Below, piece after piece: positions 58,901 to 64,000 of a stretch of 64,000 nt of DNA. This DNA comes from Rhynchonema sp. JSB1_4. Its lineage: Eukaryota > Nematoda > Chromadorea > Monhysterida > Xyalidae. The notes under the pieces were generated by a model. It searched no databases and was not told where the DNA came from. It saw only the letters and a program-made list of their open reading frames with translations. A program made the translations under genes and the position numbers. The stretch is from contig JASAMV010007821.1 of NCBI GenBank assembly GCA_030248065.1, positions 58,961-122,960 of the forward strand, read 5' to 3'. The stretch's first letter is position 1. The number at the start of each line of letters is the position of its first letter.

Positions 58901-61370
58901 AAGTATAACAGGCAGTACGTCCAGAACAACAGCAACTTCTTCGAAATAGCTAACTAGTGGTAGAGCCAGGACGCTTAGCAACGTGTTGTTATCCGTCTAG
59001 AAAAAGGTTGTTGAACATGTTCGTGACGTATCTATGATAGACAATCCAAAGTACCGAATTCGGACCTCGTTGAATGTAGACGATAGATTTGCAATGATCA
59101 GTGTTGGATCTTGGTACAGCACGTTCGGAAGTGAAATATTCACATATTCGTGACCGAAGAATGCCTCATATGTCAAGGGAATGCCTTTAAAATGAAGCTT
59201 GAACAAAAGTGACCGGGCTAAAATACGGACAACTTAGACATACCTGTGGCCACGTTAAGCTGAATAACGTTCACACCATCGCGAGCTACACAGTGCTTGA
59301 CAGCGGTGTAATTATTTGCTGGATGAGAAACCACGGAACCGTCCGATGATTTGATATGTTCCAGGAATGTCACTTGCAAGTCTGACAGAACGTCCACGAC
59401 CCACACCTAAATTGACAAATGCTTATCTATAGATTAATTGAAGCCCGATTAACTGAATTTATTCATACTTGCTCTCCAGTGTTGTTCATCGCTCGGAAGA
59501 ATGAGCCAAATATATTAGAATACGCCATTTCTAATGTGTATAATCCCGTTTCGTTCATCGTGAAGTTTAGTGCTCCTTGAGCATTGGAAACAATCGTGTT
59601 GCCGACTTTAATTGACAGTGCACCTCCAATGCATGCTGAAAGCAAGCTAACCAGAGAATCAAACAGTTTTGCTATTTATTTCCAGTCGTCGACATTTAAG
59701 GGCACACCCGACACCAAGCTTCTATATGTTGAATCGAATCTTGTCGGCCGCTGTACCACACAAACATTTTTATTTGTGTGGTAAAGCGGTCTAAAAGATT
59801 CGATTCAACATAATTACCAAAAACCACGTCCGCAAGTGCATCGGTGTGTGCATATATTATCCAAGCTTTTACAGTTTTTTGGGTGTCGACACCCGACTTT
59901 GCCCGACACTCAATCGCAGCTAACGTGACAGATCAGCCGTTGTTAATGTGCTATTTCGTCCGGTTGGATTGAGTGGATCGACGTAGAGCACGTCTCCCAC
60001 GGCCATCGTTTGACCTGGCGAAAACGACATGTCGAGTACAGGAGATGAGGACGCCGGATTGATATCAACGGTTTTCGACACTGTTTGGCCCATTGCAATG
60101 TGATAGGCTACAATGGTAACATCACCCGTGAAGTTGCTTCCCTGAAAAGATGAAATGGCCGAAAAAGCTGTTGTATTCACTAAAGACAAACAGCAAAGAA
60201 CAAACCGAGAAGTCGTATATTCCGCTGGTATTGTACCATTGACTGTCGGTTGTGTTCACCGTAAAATTCAAAACATCCGCTCCAAAATGCAGTTCGTAGT
60301 GGGTAGGCACTCCTGAAACAGTTAAAACACATGGGGTTGTGGAGGATAAAAAACTCCGTTCAGATACCTGAGCCGAGGGTGAATTCCAATGTGTTCGGTT
60401 TATCACGTGCAACTACACGAGCGCAGTTATCTTCGACGGAACCAGGAATAAACCATGGGGTCAGTGTGTTGTTTGTTCCATTGTAGTATACAGTCAAATC
60501 GAGATCGGCAAGCGGCTCGTGCACGCGGAGCTGGCGTTATACAATCTTTTAATCGCATTAGGTTAACTAGTGTCACCAACAATGAAACGAACCAGGGCAG
60601 GTGTGAACTCTTGACATCCAAGAATGTTGCAGTGGCGAATAAGCCCCTGATGTGAGCCAATCTGGGTTACGGATATATTAATTGTAGCCGAGCGAACAGT
60701 GACGGCAGCAAAATCGCCGACGGAGAAATCTATTCCTTGGCTGACGCAAGCTAAAAGAATTGGCATGATTGTACTTCTATAGAATACATCTGCATGTACG
60801 CAACAAGACAAGTTGCGTCAGCCCATAATCGGTTTTGGGTATTAAGCAATGCGTACCTGTTCACTTCTATGCTCAACCCCTGCGACTCACACTCGGCATT
60901 AACGTTACTGCCGTTATTATGGTATGCGCCATTGTTGGCGTAATACTCACCGGTGGAATCAAAATTGTCACAAACTAGGAATTGAAGCACTTTTATGAAG
61001 GCAACGTACTGCTTAGATCGTTGTCATCCAACGGCGGATCACCGATGAATGTGACCTCAAATGATTCACCGGAGATCACGTCATCAAACTCGTACGATGC
61101 AGTGATGTTTGGTCCATTTCCAACAGATTGAATGGCTTTCACTAAGATAACGTCAGGCAACAGTGGGTGATATGGAACCGCACGGATCACGAGCTCCGTC
61201 ACGTCGGTCTGCACAAATACAAACAGATCTGGATCTTGGCTATCAATATGAAAGAACACATCAGGAACATACGAAATTAAAGTCGGTGAACCACTGCGCA
61301 AAGCCGTCAGAATTAGCAGAGACGTTAACAATATCGGTCCCAACGAGGACCTCGTAGTGGCTAGGCATTC
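28948..61370 (-). CDS. Paralogue B: giant polycystin-1-like protein
   Basis: About 100 small exons on the minus strand encode an integral membrane protein of roughly 6,900 residues. N to C it has modules M1-M13, a PKD domain, three CTLD+PKD blocks, two PKD domains, REJ, a stalk, GAIN/GPS, TM1, PLAT and TM2-TM11 with a charged tail. The complete order REJ-GPS-TM1-PLAT-polycystin channel identifies the polycystin-1 (PC1/PKD1L) class rather than the shorter PKD2 class. Almost all splice junctions I placed keep the frame. The family's known role is as a cleaved adhesion-type receptor/channel subunit at cilia or sperm surfaces; that role here is inference. The 5' end is open: M1 lacks a convincing exon a, and R1 sequence begins at 61530. 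Confidence 0.93.
32016..33144 (-). CDS. Paralogue B: TM2-TM5 region after PLAT
   Basis: Exons 33044-33144, 32803-32980, 32578-32715, 32412-32522, 32201-32353 and 32016-32139. Family hallmarks in order are ASRHELAEFSNYAARQTRKH, HLWFSIFGRQPRSRFCRVER, LILTAMLASAMWYG (TM2), EQVAIGIVSNLIAIPINLII (TM3), SLPWWCRQIAWLM (TM4) and SVFTSVLLTQPIKVFF (TM5). The LWxSIxxRxPRSRFxRVxR and LPWWxRxIAWL strings are diagnostic for PC1-type proteins and validate the phases. An acidic cytoplasmic loop (DYDEEDYTENEEQ) precedes S1. Confidence 0.95.
33244..33690 (-). CDS. Paralogue B: PLAT domain
   Basis: Exons 33503-33690 (188) and 33244-33409 (166). The sequence runs YVYEMLVTTGFPRGSATDS, IITGDRQETEIRDL, FRNGATDSFVITVK, LGNLQYLRIWHDNSGHG and YPFLIDKWLAVDEDDG. 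The Y-x-I-x-V-x-T-G-x-x-x-G-(S/A)-x-T-x-S and LRIWHDNSG motifs are classical for the intracellular PLAT (PF01477) of polycystin-1, which binds lipids and proteins between TM1 and TM2. Confidence 0.96.
33752..34810 (-). CDS. Paralogue B: GAIN/GPS cleavage site and TM1
   Basis: Exons 34405-34810, 34077-34318 and 33752-34015. GAIN-B strands include GLVDVELTTVEGD and KPITIIFRQHL. The GPS reads CYYEDAHKEAWLSLG, then KCITNHLTPFSAGLFVPP. The HLT autoproteolysis tripeptide is intact, as is the family tail HLTxFxAxLFVPP. TM1 is LSIYCSLIVLLVSYFLLY. Self-cleavage between Leu and Thr would release an ectodomain of thousands of residues held non-covalently (family knowledge; not shown here). Confidence 0.94.
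34963..37708 (-). CDS. Paralogue B: Ser/Thr-rich stalk (GAIN-A region)
   Basis: Ten exons: 37450-37708, 37071-37393, 36728-37025, 36482-36657, 36322-36426, 36129-36257, 35660-36055, 35354-35536, 35190-35300 and 34963-35127, all phase-compatible. Low conservation, helical and polar (AISNAQ, IKAAQALALIDKGKLETGD). It ends with CDGNRLVKLT. In the family this region connects REJ to GAIN-B. The exon 37071-37393 contains a second in-frame 63-nt intron-like segment (37259-37321). Confidence 0.88.
37773..40357 (-). CDS. Paralogue B: REJ region
   Basis: Exons 39495-39737, 39126-39435, 38711-38903, 38594-38654, 38385-38526, 38191-38324, 37984-38122 and 37773-37921, with earlier exons near 39840-39945 and 40130-40357. 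Key strings are FRPRVTMLDAS, IKTWKIEKVD, ACTREAFC, CTCETCDISDDLFYEWRIIK, and NKPPVPGMCTVTPMSG followed by FEIKCSGWSDPDD. NKPPxxGxCxVxPxxG and CSGWxDxD are REJ (PF02010) signatures. The junction between the 39.84 kb and 39.74 kb exons is the one I could not place in frame with a strong donor; GTCACA or an unseen small exon are the options. Confidence 0.9.
40405..41340 (-). CDS. Paralogue B: two PKD domains before REJ
   Basis: The first (about 41158-41333 plus about 41028-41105) has DYRWWHEDDPFTVFYGVTF, GLWTAVCTVHNGVDDITSD and KMIELRGMNVFVEYPFDGE. The second (about 40405-40880, continued at 40130-40350) has FDCLAVDWGDNGQ and IQGFKTITMTAYNFVSTAMF, the DWGD turn and closing strands. Within the second, 40546-40593 is a 48-nt in-frame intron candidate. 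Removing it joins VVVSLRK directly to GTLTEFDCLAVDWGD, which fits PKD spacing better. Confidence 0.88.
41360..42130 (-). CDS. Paralogue B: linker beta-sandwich exons
   Basis: Open, phase-consistent exons near 42008-42120 (encoding CAKLDAELAGNTWDIVDLMA), 41818-41925 (KNKTLLTYTAGINDV) and 41345-41565 (SAPQLATRQILVTKPVFEMP). They resemble the a/c strands of the ectodomain modules but lack enough signature to name a family. They link the YFSYG segment to the following PKD domain. Confidence 0.65.
42131..42500. other. Intron DNA with short CAGGATACC repeats
   Basis: An intron enlarged by non-coding sequence containing several imperfect AAAATTCAGGATACC / CAGGATAGCC copies (42208, 42390, 42404, 42426) and a GGGGGTGG/CCCCCCAACG pair. 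No ORF with family similarity was found. Confidence 0.45.
42515..42900 (-). CDS. Paralogue B: YFSYG module
   Basis: Two exons: 42692-42889 (IYITCDPLDFRVVQGYFSYG, TKWTKASWQEAW, ALFYIVADYRT) and about 42524-42625 (NRTCLGTWLQYNGTELFISD). It is nearly identical to the exon at 28-223 of paralogue A. It follows the CTLD3 PKD domain and may be a divergent lectin-like or PKD-like fold; I do not recognise it. Confidence 0.75.
42901..43480. mobile_element. ~500-bp insertion in a B intron, absent from A
   Basis: The matching A intron (224-281) is 58 bp; here it is about 590 bp. The extra sequence has open frames on both strands (for example 79 codons minus, 43079-43315) without recognisable similarity and no clear terminal repeats. 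It is probably a transposon fragment (inference). Confidence 0.4.
43490..44820 (-). CDS. Paralogue B: CTLD3 and its PKD domain
   Basis: CTLD3 halves lie at about 44395-44600 (TGSWTHIGNAEYFVDFMA, Cys) and about 44200-44320 (YWMQGTTV ... LPFICER), after an approach exon at about 44625-44820 (ITFFPHKANLSLTQSEWTDG). Linker exons at 44040-44150 and 43780-43975 (NNCTVTARELFIEILN) lead to the PKD exon 43510-43705 (YVRWEWELPG, GVWNVRAQLRNGVDVWDS). Exon for exon this parallels 282-1600 of A. Confidence 0.8.
44865..46137 (-). CDS. Paralogue B: CTLD2 and its PKD domain
   Basis: CTLD2: about 45905-46137 (VYFPYADSDVANQYVWVDG, WQWWWVND), about 45655-45890 (CGGLWYHYNHHSYYIAEGLA, QFIRSALTHH) and about 45395-45600 (WVSNTTMVTHQGNIVYG, YYLCERKLPF). 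PKD: about 44878-45075 (YHSTFWWIRPSNGSQEF, VFDEIGTWILWVDIQNAV) with a linker at 45130-45340. Same order and residues as A at 1636-2924. Confidence 0.82.
46201..47621 (-). CDS. Paralogue B: CTLD1 and its PKD domain
   Basis: Exons 47405-47621 (217), 46923-47348 (426), 46763-46860 (98), 46472-46679 (208) and 46201-46400 (200), all equal in length to their A partners. The 426-bp exon is a full CTLD (AATACASLGGALGGNLATVH, PAWVGLDRL, NWTWLNGNV, YQYVCERDC). The last two form a PKD domain (LVLPPNITAPLTFEYDTL, KLYDIEVTMYNGVSEITSL). No EPN/QPD motif. Confidence 0.9.
47687..48051 (-). CDS. Paralogue B: canonical PKD domain (DWGDG)
   Basis: Exons 47943-48051 (109) and 47687-47898 (212). IMVLAPLNESTIQLDGPTVG is strand A; LWYTVDWGDGNTEDF is the PKD core; NLTHTFIQSGVFVLNVTARD the closing strands. 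It marks the change from the 215-residue modules to the lectin blocks. Confidence 0.92.
48115..48995 (-). CDS. Paralogue B module M13
   Basis: Exons a 48827-48995, b 48640-48758, c 48353-48572, d 48115-48281: 169+119+220+167 = 675 nt. VSVIDHLEGLYLNATVHRQD, GLVARYDLDLVSSADSL, NETFDVIFGRVDNVSLVLDP, then DCTGFAMKLLVDQSFWNES and HTPGHYFLGAD. Confidence 0.88.
49061..49858 (-). CDS. Paralogue B module M12
   Basis: Exons a 49708-49858, b 49560-49651, c 49290-49500, d 49061-49248: 151+92+211+188 = 642 nt. IYVYEPLKDLSVEFTGIDVL, GIVLEYNIRISSVNY, VNATSELVFVGDNTTLMFEA, CGISACINGWLGLHLDAY. Confidence 0.87.
49929..50794 (-). CDS. Paralogue B module M11
   Basis: Exons a 50620-50794, b 50445-50551, c 50169-50379, d 49929-50104: 175+107+211+176 = 669 nt. 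LTNGTIVMSSPAIVAALPPT, GIPAYYSVILSSHNGSYPVT, ILTDELITVTLYMNPPLLD, DCTGGYWSLLANSSTDGRRW. Exon d is closer to A's single M11' than to M10's, so M11 is probably the older of the pair (inference). Confidence 0.88.
50912..51772 (-). CDS. Paralogue B module M10 (tandem duplicate of M11)
   Basis: Exons a 51598-51772, b 51417-51523, c 51145-51355, d 50912-51087: same four lengths as M11 (669 nt). LTNNTIVMSSSATVAALPSS, GQPEYYSAKMSSHNESYPVT, LVDQPINVTLYMYPPMLDSD, DCTGGSWGLTGSSLTASRSW. Exon b (GQPEYYS) matches A's M11' better than M11 does, so M10 and M11 each keep different ancestral parts. Confidence 0.88.
51838..52720 (-). CDS. Paralogue B module M9
   Basis: Exons a 52555-52720, b 52331-52443, c 52058-52256, d 51838-51998: 166+113+199+161 = 639 nt. 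VRIAEDLSGLTAVVVEYQLD, LGRDTNNSIWFGLETG, GEGIWYELLYNNQNYTINV, YVLRGTPMVVDVIFEPPLI, DCSNGLVDITVGNDTYYG. Confidence 0.88.
52781..54540 (-). CDS. Paralogue B module M8 (split by a large intron)
   Basis: Exons a 54372-54540, b 54202-54299, c 53927-54137, d 52781-52938: 169+98+211+158 = 636 nt. CARLFPRNVPTVVETFVETG, GLPLQFRVMYDGETFNSTDT, GANISFTIESFPEPLIPEYD, DCSEGSWALYVNDFVLLS. The c-d intron is 988 bp (A: 74 bp) because of a foldback insertion; coding length is unaffected. Confidence 0.87.
53110..53560. repeat. Foldback element in the M8 intron
   Basis: About 53145-53294 and 53395-53530 are imperfect reverse complements; the inner ends share TAATTATCAAGTCCGG, and GTGGTGA(A/G)TGAAATA and CATTGTTGAAA are conserved further out. 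The ~100-bp loop holds an alternating GTGTGCGCGCGCAC run. Plus-strand open frames at 53403-53874 fall inside or beside the arm and look fortuitous. Bases 53561-53900 show nothing else. Confidence 0.75.
54614..55444 (-). CDS. Paralogue B module M7
   Basis: Exons a 55285-55444, b 55128-55219, c 54851-55064, d 54614-54792: 160+92+214+179 = 645 nt. INIVEDLSGLSTTVTGYHNG, ARDTNNSVLLALETG, FLLVDESVNITLVSDPPFI, ECADGGWDMMFNQETML. Confidence 0.9.
55503..56279 (-). CDS. Paralogue B module M6 (exons a and b fused)
   Basis: Exons ab 56040-56279 (240), c 55752-55971 (220), d 55503-55684 (182): 642 nt. INIVDDLTDLSEVVVAVADT, CPLAFARNVESTLEVALATG, VVNSTIDISLVSDPPFFKEW, DCADGKWDLMIVNHSMFLNM. The a/b intron is absent here and in M4, so these two share either a loss or an ancestry. 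No counterpart in A. Confidence 0.88.
56348..57246 (-). CDS. Paralogue B module M5
   Basis: Exons a 57099-57246, b 56892-56986, c 56606-56825, d 56348-56529: 148+95+220+182 = 645 nt. VVDDLSDLTETVHTVLNVSG, CPLTLGRNVDNVVELALATG, EAHYLEAYFDGVNYTSAED, VINSTIEIQLTSDPPLVPGW, and d with SWSLKLNNDVIFMNM. No counterpart in A. Confidence 0.88.
57319..58118 (-). CDS. Paralogue B module M4 (exons a and b fused)
   Basis: Exons ab 57876-58118 (243), c 57570-57801 (232), d 57319-57500 (182): 657 nt. VTVVADLEDLTETVYYIHNE, CPMTIARNLDNMIDVRVAAG, KLFYDGVNQTSIADV, VVVNTTVGIQLTSDPPIVKW, DCANGLWSVKVNDADMFLNM. No counterpart in A. Confidence 0.88.
58188..59406 (-). CDS. Paralogue B module M3 (single-copy homologue of A's array)
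   Basis: Exons a 59244-59406 (163), b 59066-59184 (119), c 58795-58996 (202), d 58188-58348 (161): 645 nt, each exon equal in length to the array units U1-U5. VWVVDVLSDLQVTFLEHIKS, HCVARDGVNVIQLNVATG, YEAFFGHEYVNISLPNVLYQ, VVVNSTVSYTLYTDPPMGEF, DAQGGWDIQVGDDLLVNLHN. The c-d intron is enlarged to 446 bp by a GC-rich insertion. Confidence 0.9.
58349..58794. other. GC-rich insertion in the M3 c-d intron
   Basis: The array units have ~91 bp here; M3 has 446 bp, with a 15-nt C run (near 58526), CCGCGCCCGTGCGG palindromic pieces and a CACACATACCCACATACATAC simple repeat (58609-58630). The minus open frame across it (101 codons, Arg/Gly-rich) is compositional, not family-like. Confidence 0.5.
59469..60530 (-). 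CDS. Paralogue B module M2
   Basis: Exons a 60368-60530 (163), b 60206-60312 (107), c 59925-60141 (217), d 59469-59635 (167): 654 nt. EPLADLDLTVYYNGTNNTL, NCARVVARDKPNTLEFTLGS, GVPTHYELHFGADVLNFTVN, GSNFTGDVTIVAYHIAMGQT, CIGGALSIKVGNTIVSNAQG then NETGLYTLEMAYSNIFGSF. Confidence 0.87.
59725..59812. repeat. Near-perfect hairpin in the M2 c-d intron
   Basis: TATGTTGAATCGAATCTTGT at 59725 pairs with its reverse complement ending at 59812; ACCACACAAA/TTTGTGTGGT closes the inner stem around an 8-nt loop. The arms are about 40 nt with a few mismatches. The surrounding intron also contains GTCGAC and ACCCGAC pieces in both orientations. Confidence 0.8.
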
Positions 61371-61468
61371 CTAAAAATAGTTGAAAGTCATCTAGCTGCA
61401 TTAAAGGGCTCGGGACATAACCGAAGGAACGGTAGCAGGACATATTGTTACATACCGTTGGAAAGCAT
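60593..61468 (-). CDS. Paralogue B module M1 (5' part unresolved)
   Basis: Exons b 61273-61370 (98), c 61010-61208 (199), d 60593-60750 (158) join in frame to M2. GMPSHYEVLVGTDIVNVSAN (b), TDVTELVIRAVPYHPLLPDV and GESFEVTFIGDPPLDDNDLS (c), VSQGIDFSVGDFAAVTVRSA (d). Exon d lacks the usual WxLxV Trp but matches M8 d in length strand by strand. Upstream, the only in-phase candidate is a 13-nt segment (61456-61468) starting with ATG; a normal exon a is missing, so the start is uncertain. Confidence 0.7.
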
Positions 61469-61529
61469 ACCGACAGCCTATGTCACGCACAAATTTTAGG
61501 CTGCTTGGAGATTTGCTACCTCTTGGTAG

Positions 61530-62450
61530 CAGGGTTGTTTCAAAAAAAAACAGTGGTTAATAAAAAAAAATTTTTTTTAAATTTTTTTTTGAAGAGCCAG
61601 ATATTCTGTTTTTTTTAATTAAAAACACGAGTTTTTCGAAAAATAAAATCGCCTAATTCTTCCAAAAATGGCCTTTTTGAGGCATAAATTTTTGAAAATT
61701 TTTTCTAAGTTGGGTCAAATTTCCCAAAATCGCGCCTGCGGCACTTAGTTTGACCGCCAACATGACTCATAAAGAAGTGATGGACCTCAGTTTTTTTAAA
61801 TGATAAGTCAGGGCATACTTCTTCGGCACCATAGTTTTCTATATTGTAGCCCCACCAATTTGCGAAACGGTTATACAGAGCGTATGGAAACGAATAGGCA
61901 CCATGTGTACATTCAAGTAGTACAATAGGCACCATGTGTACATACAAGTTGTACGTATACTGGCGCAGGATCATGAACAGAAACTTTTTCATTTCATTCA
62001 GTGTCTTGAGAGCATCATTCACAGGGGCTCTATTTGGAGAATTCAGGTACCCGTACCGGAGAATGCCAAGTACGCCCCTGGGGCTTAGCTTAGGATTCAC
62101 ATCGAATATGAGGTTTCAATCAATTTCCCATATATGCCCGCACTTTGTATAAGCACGTGAGACATGAATAAAAATGTCTGCAGATGCGGCGCGCTTATTC
62201 AGAACAACTAATTTGTTTCCAGTGGCTGCTTTTTGGAGGAGCATATTTGGAATTCTCCGGTACATCACTCCTTTGATCAGAACTGTACCAGCTACAATAC
62301 ATAAACGGTAATCGTTTCCTATGGTCGTTGAATCATTATCATCTATGTTTGGCACGTGAAATTTAGTATTCTGCGACAATCTACGCAGTTAGTCGCCACC
62401 ACGTCCGCGTGATATTTATACTACCGACAAACACTGATAATAAAATGGTC
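61530..62450 (-). mobile_element. R1 element, copy 2 (uninterrupted, inverted relative to copy 1)
   Basis: Starts CAGGGTTGTTTC (61530) and ends near TATTTATACTACCG (62413-62426). Two minus-strand open frames cover most of it: 62116-62379 (DYRLCIVAGTVLIKG, VMYRRIPNMLLQKAATGNKL, NKRAASADIFIHVS) and 61705-62100 (GVLGILRYGYLNSPNRAPVN). The first is conserved at the amino-acid level in copy 1, so R1 probably carries a protein-coding gene. Family unknown to me. Confidence 0.65.
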
Positions 62451-62683
62451 GTGTCGAGTCCACGTCACGTTCAGATCCTGCTAGAATAACCGAATCGCCT
62501 TCGTACATGCGTTGATGACCCCACGTGAGGGGTCACGTGACGAAAAATTTTGAGTTTTCAAAAATTTTTGTGTAGCGCCTCCATTTCACCTGAAACGACG
62601 TTTGCGCTACTTTTTCTAATTAAAAAAAAATTTTCAAAAAAAAATTTTTTTGTGTTTTTTTTTAAAAACAGTGCTCTAATAAA
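62451..62683. other. A/T-rich spacer with short palindrome
   Basis: CCCCACGTGAGGGGTCACGTGACG at 62520-62543 is a compact palindrome-rich patch, followed by A- and T-homopolymer runs (62610-62690). No gene was seen. Confidence 0.45.
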
Positions 62684-63904
62684 AAAAACTAGGAAAAGAG
62701 TGCCGGAGGCAGCGCCGTATACCTTGGTTGTGGTGACCACACGTTGTCACTCTGTTTCTGATGATATAATGGGTCAAAACAAGCACCTTGTCCTCTATGC
62801 AGTATTTCCGTCAGTTTCTGATGATATAATGGATCAAAACAAGCACCCTGGCCTTCATACACTTTTTTACACAGTTTCTGATGATACAATGGGTCAAAAC
62901 AAGCCTGTTCGTTCACTTTGACGACAACCAAGGTATACGCCGCGCGCTCGCCGGGGAGTTACCACCATTGTTTGTGTCATCAACTGCGAGTTAAATGGGT
63001 CCGCGTTACCACAAGTCAAACTTTCCACGGAAGCTTATGCATTTGGAACTAAAATCAAGCTTTCACAACCGACAAACTTGTGAGGATGTAACGTCAGGAA
63101 AAGATCCAATGCAAAAATTGACGAAAAGTCCAACCTAGAGCACAATTCACAACTGAAAACAAATTACCTCCATGAACAAGATCGGCGATCGCCTACGCAA
63201 CACTGGTCGAACGACAATGATACCATCACTAGGTTCTACTGTTACTACTAGACTATCGCGCCGTCAATGGACGACTTATGCAATCATCACAAGTTGCACC
63301 ACTACTACGTACCGCAGTTTGAGAGACTAGTTGGACGACTATATTATCACCAGCTTTGTTGAATCACTTGGTTGAGCAACTTGTGACGCTAGTTGCACGA
63401 CTAGATTATCACCGGTTGAACCACGACTGTAAGTTCCGCAATTTATGACACAAGTTAGACGACTGCCAACTTAAATGAACCATAGCGTTCTAAAATCTGT
63501 GACACTGGTTGGTCGACTAGGTCACTCAGTTTGTACATCACTGATCATTTCGAAAACTATGTTTGTGACCGGCAACAAAATTGGCTGCCCCATTTAACTC
63601 GCAGTTGATGACACAAACAATGGTGGTAACTCCCCGGCGAGCGCGCGGCGTATACCTTGGTTGTCGTCAAAGTGAACGAACAGGCTTGTTTTGACCCATT
63701 GTATCATCAGAAACTGTGTAAAAAAGTGTATGAAGGCCAGGGTGCTTGTTTTGATCCATTATATCATCAGAAACTGACGGAAATACTGCATAGAGGACAA
63801 GGTGCTTGTTTTGACCCATTATATCATCAGAAACAGAGTGACAACGTGTGGTCACCACAACCAAGGTATACGGCGCTGCCTCCGGCACTTTTTTCCTAGT
63901 TTTG
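62684..63904. mobile_element. Large foldback element with ~316-bp near-identical arms
   Basis: The arm 62684-62999 (AAAACTAGGAAAA ... GAGTTAAATGGG) is the reverse complement of 63588-63904, with at most a few differences; the 588-bp centre (63000-63587) is unique. Each arm contains about 2.6 copies of a 60-bp direct repeat beginning GTTTCTGATGATATAATGGG. Both arms encode the same 80-codon frame in opposite directions, with CFDPLYHQK repeated three times, as expected from the 60-bp periodicity. No target duplication was found. The centre has repeated GACTAG/TTGGACGACTA phrases but no ORF. Confidence 0.85.
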
Positions 63905-64000
63905 ACCCTTTTGTCGAGTCTTGTGAAGACATCAAATGGGAACGCGCACTCCGGCATCGCGATGGATGCCGTCGTGGCTCGTGCGTTGCTTTACTGTACA

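Noticed and set aside
60857..60974. Open segment with good splice borders encoding CESQGLSIEVN between M1 exons c and d
   Set aside because: Phase 1 in and phase 2 out, so it cannot join exon d in frame, whereas c to d directly is in frame. It might be an alternative exon, but I have no support for that.
60993..61343. Signal peptide MGPILLTSLLILTALRSG as the start of paralogue B
   Set aside because: That frame is antagonistic to exon b of M1 (HYEVLVGTDIVNV), whose homologue is clear in M2; the hydrophobic run is a shifted-frame reading across exon b and the b-c intron.
62689..63899. Identical 80-codon ORFs on opposite strands as a real protein
   Set aside because: Explained by near-identical foldback arms and a 60-bp direct repeat; no start context or family similarity.
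62684..63904. CRISPR-like array from the 60-bp repeats
   Set aside because: Repeats are contiguous with no spacers, and the genome is eukaryotic.
1..64000. Paralogue A as a pseudogene
   Set aside because: Every module from 4.9 to 25.8 kb keeps total length divisible by three and usable splice sites, without an in-frame stop; decay would have broken at least some of them.

Overview
This window is animal nuclear DNA. Almost all of its coding content is on the minus strand, in many short exons (about 60-540 bp) separated by very small GT-AG introns (smallest supported 43 nt, commonly 45-75 nt). The products belong to the polycystin-1 family: PKD domains, C-type lectin domains (CTLD), a REJ region, a GAIN/GPS cleavage site, a PLAT domain and an 11-TM polycystin channel body. 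The organism looks like an invertebrate with compact introns; the sequence does not let me name it.

Two tandem, same-orientation paralogues fill the window. Paralogue B (about 61.5 to 28.95 kb, read right to left) is nearly complete. N to C it has 13 copies of a roughly 215-residue double beta-sandwich module, a canonical PKD domain, three CTLD+PKD blocks, two further PKD domains, REJ, a Ser/Thr-rich stalk, GAIN/GPS, TM1, PLAT and TM2-TM11 with a C-terminal tail. Summing exons gives roughly 6,900 residues. Its extreme 5' end is not resolved. Paralogue A (about 27.1 kb to beyond base 1) shows only the ectodomain; its REJ/channel half lies outside the window to the left. A starts with a PKD block, has two copies of a 245-residue block (24.9-25.8 and 18.8-19.7 kb), then five near-identical copies of one module (11.9-16.9 kb) that is single-copy in B, and then modules that match B one to one down to CTLD3.

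The main result is this module. I resolved splice sites for 23 complete copies (12 in B, 11 in A). Every copy sums to an exact multiple of three (636-675 nt, mostly 645) and both outer borders are phase 0, so whole modules can be gained or lost without breaking the frame. The two paralogues show that turnover directly: B's M3 is amplified fivefold in A, B's M4-M6 are missing from A with a truncated exon at the junction, and B carries M10+M11 where A has one module.

The large introns and flanks hold repeats: a 515-bp hAT-type non-autonomous element with 8-bp target duplications, nested in a longer element (R1) that also occurs inverted at 61.5-62.4 kb; several foldback elements; a 450-bp tandem repeat carrying tRNA-derived Pol III boxes; and a terminal-inverted-repeat insertion with a 114-codon ORF inside an intron of paralogue A.
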